NCBI GenBank assembly: GCA_032158295.1
Contig: CM063263.1
Coordinates: forward strand, 8,428,501 to 8,492,500
Source of the DNA: Pycnopodia helianthoides
Lineage: Eukaryota; Echinodermata; Asteroidea; Forcipulatida; Asteriidae
Direction: 5' to 3'
DNA: 64,000 nt
The stretch's first letter is position 1. Every line of letters begins with the position of its first letter. Both the position numbers and the translations under genes were made by a program. Under the pieces are notes generated by a model. That model had not been told where the DNA came from. It searched no databases and worked only from the letters and a program-made list of their open reading frames with translations. Below are positions 12,886 through 24,600 of the stretch, one piece after another.

Positions 12886-13385
12886 GGCCTAGCGTATTTA
12901 TTTTATCATATAATTTTTAAATGAGATATCGCCCGACTCACAAGGCCGGACGGCCACTTCAAGGTGAGGGCTACACTTAACTGATTTGGGCTGTAGACCC
13001 AAATCAACTGTCACCAGGGGCACGTTGCCACCTACTACTGGGGCTGAAACAGGGCTACCCTCTGCAGTCTGTGTAAAGATGCCGGCATGGGTATCATCCA
13101 CTAGGAGCCTGGCTTGTGGAGCAGAATGTGCTACCTTCTCATTTTTTTACATAGCAGTTGTTTAACAATTCATGCCATTTTGGGAGGACAGGCAGTTTGT
13201 CATTGGCTGTCAATAAAAATGGAATTGTACAGAATCTAAGACACTTTTTAGGTTTTAAGGAGGGTTGCTTGAACAAAAAATTGTTGACTTGTCTGCAAAG
13301 ACAGTTGCACTAGGAATTTGCCACTTCCTGACAATGCCAAACTTTAACAGGTCGCAGAGTCCACGTTTTGCAAACATGTTAATGT

Positions 13386-14567
13386 GAACACCAACTGTAC
13401 ACATACAAACTCGTACACCAACTCGTACACCAACTGCCTACAAGTTTGTATGAATCAAGTTGGTGTACGAGTTGGTGTAAGAGTTGGTGTACGAGATGGT
13501 GTACGAGTTTGTATGTGTACAAGTCAGTGTACGAGTTTGTTTGTGTACGAGTTGGTGTCAAGTTGGTGTACGAGTTGGTGTACGAGTTGGTGTACGAGTT
13601 TGTTTGTGTACGAGTTGGTGTATGAGTTTGTATGTGTTCGAGTTGGTGTACGCGTTTGTGTACGCGTTGGTGTACGCGTTGGTGTGTGAGTTGGTGTACG
13701 AGTTGGTGTACGAGTTTGTATGTGTTCGAGTTGGTGTATGAGTTTGTATGTGTTCGAGTTGGTGTACGAGTTGGTGTACGAGTTGGTGTCAAGTTGGTGT
13801 ACGAGTTGGTGTACGAGTTGGTGTATGAGCTTGTTTGTGTACGAGTTGGTGTATGAGTTTGTATGTGTTCGAGTTGGTGTACGAGTTTGTATGTGCACTA
13901 GTTGGTGTACAAGTTGGTGTATGAGTTTGTATGTGTACGAGTTGGTGTACGCGTTTGTGTACGCGTTTGTGTACGCGTTGGTGTGTGAGTTGGTGTACGA
14001 GTTGGTGTACGAGTTTGTATGTGTTCGAGTTGGTGTATGAGTTTGTATGTGTTCGAGTTGGTGAACGAGTTGGTGTACGAGTTGGTGTCAAGTTGGTGTA
14101 CGAGTTGGTGTACGAGTTTATGTATGAGCTTGTTTGTGTACGAGTTGGTGTATGAGTTTGTATGTGTACGAGTTTGTTTGTGTACGAGATGGTGTACAAG
14201 TTGATGTACGAGTTGGTGTACGAGTTGGTGTACGAGTTGGTGTACGAGTTGGTGTACGAGTTGGTGTACGAGTTGGTGTACGAGTTGGTGTACGAGTTGG
14301 TGTTCGAGTTGGTGTTCGAGTTGGTGTACCAGTTGGTGTACGAGTTGGTGTACGAGTTGGTGTACGAGTTGGTGTACGAGTTGGTGTACGAGTTGGTGTA
14401 CGAGTTGGTGTACAAGTTGATGTACGAGTTGGTGTACCAGTTTGTGTACGAGTTGGTGTACGATTCTGTGTACAAGTTGGTGTATGAGTTGGTGTACAAG
14501 TTGGTGTACCAGTTTGTGTACCAGTTTGTGTACGAGTTTGTTTGTGTACAAGTTGGTGTACAGGGTT
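13386..14567. repeat. 12-bp minisatellite (TTGGTGTACGAG)n with about 299-bp higher-order period
   Basis: About 95 variant copies of a 12-base unit. Because 12 is divisible by three and the unit contains no stop in any frame, all six frames stay open for long stretches; the longest apparent open frame is 236 codons of a four-residue repeat. This is not evidence for a protein. Landmarks GTGTGTGAG (13682/13981), TGTCAAG (about 13788/14087) and TGAGCTTG (about 13826/14125) recur with a 299-base offset, which shows a higher-order unit. The first 55 bases (13386-13440) are in the opposite orientation. Confidence 0.92.
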
Positions 14568-14569
14568 AA

Positions 14570-15278
14570 GTAAGTCCAGCATTTTTATCAAATTTGAGCC
14601 AAAAAATGAATGCACTATATTATGCCTTTAAATAATACAGTAGGGTCTACTGTTGACATTTTATTGTGGAGTACAGTATTTAGCAATAATTTGGGAAATA
14701 TTGATAACTTTCATTAGAAATAATAAATAGATTTTGCTGTAAATCCCTAACATTTTGAGAATAGTGAGAACCAATGGCATCAGTAAAGGTATCTGATTCA
14801 TTAAATAGCATTGTGTCAAACTTGGAATTTTGGTTCAAAACTTTAAAAACCTCACAAGGGTTGGCACTTTTATCAAAATTTATGTGCTACATCATGCCTT
14901 TAATGATAGAGTAGGGTCTACTGTTGACAACTTATTGATGTCAACAGAAATTAGCTATAATTTGGGAAATATTGATAGTTCTTTTCGTTCAAAATGATAA
15001 ATAAATTTTGATGCAAATCGTTAACATTTTGAAAAATATATGACTTTCCAAGTAGGCCAAGAGGTCAATTTAAAAGAATTGTAAAATTGTCCAATATTTT
15101 ACAATTTACTTACAAAACTTATATCAAAATTATTACTTTGTATCAATACATTCTAAACAGGATAACATCAAACACAAACTGTTTAATTATTGTAAAATAC
15201 GAACTGTATCACAAATCTTTAAATACAATAATGGACCATCCCTTTATAATTAATTATAAATAACACCCTTTATTTTTC
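14570..15278. other. AT-rich intergenic DNA, no gene seen
   Basis: It contains a diverged direct duplication of about 270 bases: GTAGGGTCTACTGTTGACA occurs near 14641 and again near 14911, each followed by TTTGGGAAATATTGATA. No coding signal. Confidence 0.5.
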
Positions 15279-15510
15279 AACCCTCCTACTATCTGACTTA
15301 TCACTATCATCCACTGTAGATTTTTGTATGATAGATAAACTGTACCATCCTGCAACATGACAGTATGTGGTGAATGAATTCTACACAGTACAAAGTCAGC
15401 CCTCCTACTATCTGACCACTCAATATCATCCGCTGTGGTTTTGAATGATAGATAAACTATGCCAGCCTACAATATGATAGCATGTGGTAAATGCAAGTAC
15501 ACAGTACACT
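15279..15510. repeat. Tandem pair of about 118-bp units
   Basis: The phrase CCCTCCTACTATCTGAC, followed by TATCATCC(A/G)CTGT and ATGATAGATAAACT, occurs twice (from about 15282 and 15401). The unit resembles an end of the 7841-8059 MITE family. Confidence 0.65.
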
Positions 15511-16109
15511 GCCAGTCTCATCCAAGATGGAGGGAACCATCTGCGACGAGACGAACGGCCCACGACCACCTGAGCGCGGCGGTCTGCTGGTGTGATTAAA
15601 ATCGCGATGCAACAAAAATGAGCAACATCGTGTTGAGCAAAGACTAAGACCACATCAGTCAACCAACTAACAAGGCTCTTCTCAGAACCTCCAACACTCA
15701 TAAAGAGATTTATTGCACCGTGTCTCCGCAAACCTCACTTGATTGCTTGACAAATAAGATGTTATAGGAAAAGGCTGATGAAGGTTTTGTCAGGAATTTC
15801 AATGTAAAGTGCTGATCAAGTTGCCAGGTCTAGGACAAGAACTAAGTTTTTAATAGAAAATTCATTTGCATATAGGAGATTATGGGCAGAAAATATCTCA
15901 AAAAGTACCCAATCTGATTGAACCCCCCCCCCCATCATGATCAAATATGCATCTTTAGACCTAACTTATATGCTTAGTGGATACATTATGGGACAACGTC
16001 CCTGTTCATATCCTTCAGGCCGTGTCTCTTGAAATCCTTTAAAACCATGCTAACCCATTTGTTTTTAATTTAAGTTACAACTAATTTTTTTCTAGTATTA
16101 TTTGTTAGT
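15511..16109. other. Intergenic, nothing recognised
   Basis: No convincing coding exon, RNA gene or repeat could be named here. A C9 run lies at about 15923. Confidence 0.4.
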
Positions 16110-16113
16110 TTAA

Positions 16114-16481
16114 AGGCACTGGACACTATTGGTAATTACTCAAAATAATTGTTAGTGTAAAAAACCTACCTAGTAACAAGCAGTGGAGAGCTGCTGATAG
16201 TATAAAACATTGTGAAGAACGGCTCCCTCTGAAGTAATGTAGTTTTTGAGAAAGAGGTAATTTCTCACTCAAATAATAAAATACTTCTAGCTGAAGCCTT
16301 TTATTATGCATCTGAAAGCCCACAAATTTGTGCAACAAGGGTGTTTTTTCTTTCATTATTTTCTAGCAACTGCGATGACAAATGAGTCCAAATTTTCACA
16401 GATTTGTTATTTTATGCATATGATGGGATACACCAAGTGAGAATACTGGTCTTCGACAATTACCAAAGGTGTCCAGTGCCT
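16114..16481. mobile_element. TTAA-flanked MITE, AGGCACTGG family
   Basis: A 368-bp element sits between TTAA (16110-16113) and TTAA (16482-16485). The termini are AGGCACTGGACACTATTGGT and ACCAAAGGTGTCCAGTGCCT. Its interior (TTTTCTAGCAACTGCGATGA and following) is related to the elements at 29855-30195, 44936-45318 and 57831-58188, so these four form one superfamily with diverged ends. Confidence 0.85.
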
Positions 16482-16485
16482 TTAA

Positions 16486-18663
16486 ATTAAGTCGGTTTGT
16501 ACAGCACTTTGAAACCACTTAAAGGCGCAAATATTATTAACAAATATTATTATCATTATTATCCAAAAAAGAAAGCATTTATTCTACAATTACTTTTTTA
16601 AAAATCATACAAATTGTGATAGATGATGCAGTTTTAATAAACGAAACAGAATCCAGTAAATTTTCCTGCAGTTCAGGAAGTTGCAAACTTTCATTTGAGA
16701 TTCTTTCCACTGTCACTAATTAAAGCAAGTTTTATAAGATAAAACTATTTTTTCTTGAAGACAACAGCATTTAAGAATGACTACTTCTTTTTTCACCAAA
16801 AGACTACCCTGGTCAAAGAATAAATGTAAGGCAAGAAGCACTTGCGTAACCGGAGTGGGGGGGAGGGAGCTGGCACCCCCCCCCCCCCCCCCCCCCGCAA
16901 TGAGATTGAAAAAATGCACAAATGAATGCTTCGATACATTAAATAGCCCCTAAATTATGTCTCTTTCCCGCTTTCAAACCCCCCCCCAAATAAATCTGGT
17001 TACGCCACTGGCTAGAAGAAATAAAGAAAGAAATGTGAACAAAATATACTTCGAGATTTTCTCTTATAAATAGTAAACACCACAGGGAGGGCGATCAAAT
17101 ATAACGACCACGAAAAAACAGTTGCAGTTTGAATAGTGTTCTCTATACGATAAATAACAATAAGTGTTAAACACCTCAAAGAAAATTGAATAAAATAGTT
17201 TTTATGAAAAAATACTGATATTCTATGAAAAAGATCATTACACCAGAAAAGAGTCACTACTTAATAGCTGCACTTAAAAGAAATATTTTAATAGAAATTT
17301 GGAGGACAAAACCCGAAAAAATATAAGTTTTTTTTTAAAAGAATGGAACCTCTGTGAAACAATCTAAGACCGTTTTAAGAAATCTACTAAACACTATGTT
17401 TACAAGCTAAGCCTGGCCCAAAAGTCATTAAGCTAAAACGTTGTTTGCTAAGCAAAATTTGACCGGGCACCAATCATAAAAACAGTACACGTCGCTGCAT
17501 AATTCGACTGGTAAGCTTTTCTTGCTAAGCAAAAAGGTGTCTGGGCTGATTAGCTCTAAACAAAAATATATTCCATTGTTTTTTTTTACAAATTAGTTTT
17601 GCTGTTTAGCCAGTACAGATTCCTGGAGAAAGTATCTTAAATTAATTACCATGGTTACTCCAAATATCTGAGCCGAATTTCACAGAACCCGATAAACACA
17701 CTGATTCGCCGAGCGCAGTAACACTTTGCCTTTCATAGTGAAAATGGTTACCAGCAAAAACAGCATGGGATGTATATTGTTCGTGGCTGGTAAGGCGCTT
17801 ACCTTTGCTAAGGGAACAACAAAACCTCTTAAACATTTTAAGGGCAACTTCCGAATTAGCAGCTGAGCTGTGGCTGTGGCTGTGGCTAAGGTTGTTGCTA
17901 CGGGGATCCTAAGTCATTGCATGTTAACATAGCGATCAGGCCACAGCCATTAATTTGGACACAGCCTTTTTTTCTGCTGCGCTGCTTAGCCAAAAGTACT
18001 ACATAACTTTACCTGCCAATGCAGAAATTAGCAGGGAACCAATCAGCAGCAGTTTGTATGCCACAGATTTTGGCTGGTAACCAATATCGGCTAAACACCA
18101 CTTTTCTCTGTTCTCACCGCTGGCTGACAGAACCTCTGTCTTAATATATAATAAATGATTGAGAGAAAAGAAAATGTTTAAGGCCAGATTGAGTACCTGA
18201 ATTCTCCCAACATTATTTGTACACAAACTATTTTTGTTTTTTCACTTTTCCTTACAAAACGAAATTTCATACATACATGGAAAATACTGAAAGCTGACAC
18301 CATGTCACCAAAGTCTATTTACACGTACAAAGTTATGTTAGTTAGTTTCTGTATAATAAAAATTTATCTCGTACGTTAAACTGTTTAGAAGAAAGAAAAA
18401 AAAAGAGGCATTAATCTCAGAAGGGCATCAGGCTAGCCAGACTAAACCCAATATACAAGACATTGTGGTTTGGCTGGTCACCCCATTTCTGCTGCAAAGA
18501 AAATCTTGGTAAGTAAGTGCTAAGAAATTTGCTCTCCGCCAGAGAAAACAATTTTTTTTTTAAATAGATAAAAAAAACACCAAGAGATTTCAAGGAAATG
18601 GTAAACCGAGAAAATGAAAAATGGGACGTTATTCTTTTTTCGAAAAAAATTGACTAAATTCTT
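16486..18663. other. Intergenic region and 3' flank of the M6PR-like gene
   Basis: No gene seen. It holds a C-rich stretch (16874-16898), decayed foldback repeats (about 17400-17600 and 17700-18130) and a copy of the 'CTGTGGCTAAGG' palindromic family near 17865-17965. The 3' UTR of the minus-strand gene that ends at 18664 should lie in its right-hand part. Confidence 0.4.
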
Positions 18664-21600
18664 TCAAATTTGCTCATAGTTGTTGGATTCACTCTTACAC
18701 CCGCTAGCCAAGAACAAAACTCCATCCTAAAGGAGAAAAGAAAAAGAAGAAAAAAAGCTTTGACACATTTGGCTTTTTTCAGAAATCTGTGAAACAAAGA
18801 CGGCTATCATAGTTATGAATTACACAACACACAGGACCTACAGCGTACTGTAAATGAAGAAGCAATACTGATTAAGTGTCTTGCTTAAGGACAAGAACTG
18901 GGACTCAAACCCACACTCTGCTGATCAGAAACACCAGAGCTTGAGTCCAGTGCTCTTGACCACTCGGCCACGACTAACAGGCATGGAGGGGGGGTGGGGA
19001 GGGGAGGGGAGGCCGGGGCAAGTATTCAAGTGAGAGCTTGTATATAGACCTTTCCATTGTTGATGAACAAACCGCGCTGGTTGGCATGGACAGCCGAATG
19101 TTGGCAAAACATTCAATCGTGTTAACAGACAATGTGACCAAATTTATCACTTTCGCACATTTTTATTTGACACAAATACATCCCATGGTTAGTTGCTTTG
19201 TTTCCAACAAATTCAACAGTATTTTTGAATATTATTTTGCGAACATTGTTACAAACTGTGTCTATCTGTTTTTGCTTTGCATTTATGGCTTTCCACAGTT
19301 TTCCAAACTCGGTTGGCAAAAACTCATGCTGTGACGTTGCAATAGAAAGGTCTATATGACATCAATTAAGTAGGGCTCTCTCTTATTCCATTGTTTAATC
19401 ATTGTCATTCTTCAGTGACTAAGGTCTAATTTAATTTGAAGTGCAGATGGCTGACGACTTAACCATTAAAATCTGCTGCTTTTGCAACATGTGCGCACAA
19501 GTACATGAACATTGGAAAGACAGTTGGTTAGCCTGGGGCCACCTACAGCTCCAAGTGCCCCATTAATTTCTCATACCCCCCCCCAAAAAAAAATCACAAT
19601 GTACATGCCAGTCCTCAAAAACTGGTACTCCTTTTGGACAGGCCACCAAATCCTCAAATTCACAAGGAAAAGCAGTGGTTTCTTTCCCTGCCTTTCACCT
19701 TTTTTTCTAACTAAGAAAAAAAAAAGCAATCCACGCTCAAAAGGGGTCTTGCCACTCACCTTCACAAGAATCGGAAATTCCTTCCAGAATTCAAAGTTCG
19801 GTACAACTTCTTTCCCCTCTGCTCCTCGCACAAATTTCAGGAAAAGAATTCCAATAACGAGATACAGTATGACACCGACGCTGAATCTGTAAGATCGAAC
19901 CATAAGGAAAGGGGCTGTCAAGCTTATAAATTGTAGACTTGTGGACAAGTCGTTAATGTTTGTGCGGCCGGTGATAGTCGAGTTGCGGTGCATATAGCGC
20001 GCTCCCCTCCCCCCGATCGAAGACTGCTCTCGCGAGATCACTGCTTTCGCACGAGGCTACTGGCTCCCGACTACTTCCCCCTTAAATGAGACCAAAGCCG
20101 TGAGAGCAGTAGTCTCCCGGGGGCCAGCAGTCTAGAGAGAACATCGCCCGTGTCGCGAGAGAACATCGCCTGTCGAGAGAACATCGCCCGTGTCGCGAGA
20201 GAACATCGCCCGTGTCGCGAGAGAACATCGCCCGTGTCGCAGAGAACATCGCCCGTGTCGCCAGAGAACATCGCCCGTGTCACGATATTCGCGGAGAGAG
20301 TCGGAACGCTATCACCGCGACAAACATTTAATGACTTGTCCACAAGTCTAATAAATTGTGGCGTCGGTGCGAAAAAAAAACCTACTTCCTTTTTGTAATA
20401 TCATCGAGTCTCACATCAAGGGCTCTCAATGAGCAGTCAATTGATTCTTGTCCGTCCGTGTGACATGGTAGTGCTACGCCCTTTAGTTCTTCTACGGTGG
20501 GCTTGAACCAACTAAAATTTGGTTGGTATAGGGAGTGTCTCAGAAGCAAAGTATGCCTTAGCTGCAGAGGAAATGTTTCCGTAGGCATACGCCCGCAATC
20601 CAGTCGACCGCTAGAACGCTCTGCTGGACCGCAACACTGTTCCGAGCTACGGGATCACACATTCCATTTTTTGCATCCCTGTGGAGACATCTTTTGTTCT
20701 TTCCTTTGTCCCTGTAGTTAAGAATCTCCCATAGACTTTGTACACAAAAATCCTTGTGGAGCAACCCAGTCTTTAGAATTTCCCTATGGAGACCCTTTGT
20801 TATCCCTTTTCTGTTTTGTTCTCGGTCTCCATAAGGTAGTGAAAATGAAATCAATCTTACACGAGAGAATATGCATTTCATTTCATTTCATTTCATTGAT
20901 TGAGTCTGGCTGTGAAGCCAAGGATTCTCAGAGGAGCAAACTTAATCACTATACTAGCCAAGAACCCCATGGAGAGAAGACAAGGAAGGAAGTTTCAGTT
21001 TTCAGATGTGTGAGGAAAACCCAAAGAGAAATATTGCAGGGAGAAAACCCACGCAATCAGGTAGGGACTGAAAACCAAATCCATGGTGGGATTCGAACCG
21101 GGGTCTCAGTAATGCATATAAGCTTTTTGAACGTTTCAATGGAACTCTCAGGCGATCCAACGGACCGATCCATTTGAGCCCACTGGAAAACTTAACTGAT
21201 CTAATTTGAAGGTTCCTACAATTCGGACTTTTGAGATGCTCCATTAGGCAGAGAGGTACTGAATCCATCAATCTTTATCTAGGAAAAAATCAGGCTGGCT
21301 CAGTGGTTTCTTTCCCTGCCTTTCACCTCTGTGGACCCCGGTTCGAATCCAACCTCAGACTGGAGCCTTGCATGGATTAGGCGTTTCAGTCCCTACCCGA
21401 TTGACTGGGTTTTACCCTATTTGGTGTTTTCCTCCCACACCTAATACTGAATATTTATTCGTTTCCTATTCATCCTGTTATTGGCGCTAATTGTGCTGCT
21501 GGACGTGTTATAAAATAAATCTATAAATAAATACATCTCAAAGCGATGGTTTTTAACGGATATTTCTTCATGTAATATTAGATTTTATTGAGGTTTTGTT

Positions 21601-24600
21601 GACTTACAGAATGCAGAGAACAGACCCGGGACTGAGGTGGCCAAGGCAACCGTTTTTACAAGCACAGTTTGAATGTAGAGTGAAGAACTGCATGAATAAA
21701 AGAGAACAGCTTCGTAACAGAAATGAAAAAAAAGGCCCGACTCAAACACCATATTCCAAAATTCAAAGAGCTGCTTAAGCAGAAAATACTGCTTAAACAT
21801 GTTCTGCTTAGCAGAAATAAGCAGGATACCAGCAACAGATAGTACATGTGAAATGGTATTTCGGCTGGTAACCTTATTCTGGTAAGCCTAATTTTGTTGT
21901 GTTTAGCTACTTTTGTGCTTAAGCAGCTCTATGAAATTGGGCCCAGGACTCAAGACTAGGAACTCATAACTCAATGTTTGCAACTCAAAACTCAACAGCA
22001 ACATCTCAACTATTAAAACATATAGTAATGTCTTGATACAAAAAATATACACAAATCTTTTGCTGTTTTGTTTACACATTGTTTACTTTTTAAAGGGCTT
22101 CCCAAAGGTAGGGTGGTAGGGTCAAAGATTTGTTTTTGTAAACATAATGCTTCTTCACTCGTTGACTGCCGCCTACGAGGTCGAGTATATTCCTAGTAAC
22201 AGGTGTAACGGATATGCCACTACGAGTATACTCGTAGAGAATGAAAGGGCTTTGTATTGTTAATTGAATACACTGGCATCACTGAGATTGCAACAATTAC
22301 GCTTCTGGCAGTGGTGAGGACATACATCCTTAGAATGTGTAAGTTCAAATTTTGTTTTATTAGTACCTTTTGGTATGCACGCATGCGCACTGCGAATCTA
22401 TGACCGGCAGTCAACGTGTTAATAAGCAAAATTAACAAGAGAGATGCAATGAAAGTCATATGTGAGAGTTTCAGCTGAATGCAGTGTCTATTCTAGTGTT
22501 TTTCCGATTCATGTCGAGAATGTTTACTACATGACGTCCCCTCGATCACTAAGCGAAAGTAGCAAAGTCCCGGCGGATTTCCTACCTCCCCAGGTGGTAC
22601 TTAATAAGCAGGACAGTTCTTTTCAGACTAAGGCCTGCGCTAAAAGTCGCACTTTTGCCGAGCCGAACTCAAATGTTTTCAGTTCGATTCGACACGGCGC
22701 GACGTTTGTCACCGTGTCGTGCCGCTATCGTGTAGCACGGCAGGGCTTGCCGTGCTACACGGCAGTGCCGAACTTAAATAAAAGGTTTGCGCTAAACGTC
22801 GCTCTTTTGTCGAATTTAATTCCTAATTTTACAACTGTTTGAGTTCGACACGACAAACGTGCGACGTTTAGCGCAGGCCTTAGTAGTCTCCCGAATTCAG
22901 AAATCTACTCACTCTGCAAGACAAGTTCTCAATGAACAAACCTACACAGCAAAGTAGATACAATAATGTACACATGGTGTTACCGCAAACCGGTATATAT
23001 TGATACCTCACCATTAGGGCTGGGTAACTAGTGAAATTCACTTCCCGGCAAGTCGCGCTCCATTTTGTCGCGATATACTGCGGTATATTTTTTTTAAATG
23101 GTAAAAGTCAGGCTGAAATGTAAAGTATGCACTGTTGCAATGGACACCATTGCAGTAAGCAACTTGTGGGTCCCTTTCTGAAAGGGACTGAGCATTCAAT
23201 CATGGAGCAAAAATGGTTTCCTCTTGAAGGATTGCGTTTCATAAGTACACTATGTCGTTGTGAACGACACATTTAGTGCATGAGGCAAATAATCGTGACT
23301 ACCTTTTTAGTCATCGTGGCGGCGCGGTTAACCGGGTAGATGAAAAGCAGCAGTCCCTACTAGACATAGCAATCAATAGTCACGACTTTGACACTAGTCG
23401 CCCTAGTCGCCCAGGCCTACCCACCATGCAATGCCTCAAAACCCATATGTTTACTACTACTTTCGTGGTTCGCATTAGTGTCGATTCTTTACACAACTGA
23501 CTCCATAAAGAAAAATTGTTCAATATTTAAGTGGCACACACTGTTTTTGTTATATTTCAGACGGACAATTGGATTTGAAATATTAAATGAGTAATTAATA
23601 TTTTCTTAAAACATTGATAAATTTGTAAAATAAAAAAAAATAAAAAAAATATTTTTTTTAAACTGTTTTCTTTTCGTAAACTTACATATTTTCCCGAACC
23701 TACAGGCATTTCTCCTTTAACATCCAAGACAGGTGTAGTAGCTGTTAGGTCACAATTTAAAGTCACAATGGACGTCCTGAAAAACAGTCACATTTAAAAG
23801 ATAATTGAAATTTCATAAACTCTGGGTTTTGGACGTCAGAAACACAGCATTTTCAAAGTTGTTTTTTAATTCAGCAAACTTCAAACACAATTCATCACTC
23901 AACCCTCAAGCTGTGTGTTTAAAAATGCTTTATAAAATGTGTATACAACACTTACAGTTGGTTTTGTTTTACATTTTACGCAAGATTATTTCCTCACAAA
24001 TGAAAGGGTAAAAAATGAAGTGTTGATGTTCCTGGTTTCCCCAAAAATGTACTTATGCAGGTATAGACCTTTCCATGGTTGATAAACGAACCGGGCTCAT
24101 GGTTGGCATGGACAGCCAAATGTTAGCAAAACATTTAATCGTGTTGACAGATGTTGCGACCAAATTTAACATTTCTGCAACTTTTCAATTAAAAAGAACA
24201 CATCCCATGATTGGTTGCTCTGTTTCCAACAAATCCAACAGTATTTTTGGATATTTGTGTAACATTGTGTACAAACTGTGGCTATCTGCTTTTGCTTTGC
24301 AATTATGGCTTCCCATAGTTTTCCCAACCTTGGTTGGCAAAAACTTGGGCTGGGACGTTGCAATGGAAAGGTCCATCATGATAATTTGGGAGGCTAATCA
24401 TTCCCTTGCAGATGAGAAGCTAAGAAAAATAAGAGCATGTGTTCCACTCATTGGGCTGGAACTAAAACATTTTGCGGCAGGCACTCAAATGTTCCCAGCT
24501 ACAATACTCTGTAGACAGATGTTTGACCCTAACTCACTAGAAAAATGTTATATTTCAACCATCAGCTGCTGACGTACCGTTGTTCTACTGCGGCCATTTT

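Noticed and set aside
12898..13101. Minus-strand frame with a balanced composition (THAGIFTQTAEGSPVSAPV)
   Set aside because: It reads like real protein and could be a fragment of a repeat-encoded gene, but no splice sites, start or family could be identified, so no function is claimed.
13484..14615. Long open frames on both strands with four-residue periodicity (e.g. TNSY or LVYE repeats)
   Set aside because: They are by-products of a 12-bp tandem repeat with no stops in any frame; no start context, splice signal or composition change supports a protein.
20382..20588. Minus-strand frame with WFKPTVEELKGVALPC
   Set aside because: It lies inside an intron of the M6PR-like gene with no matching splice phase; probably a scrap of another element or chance.
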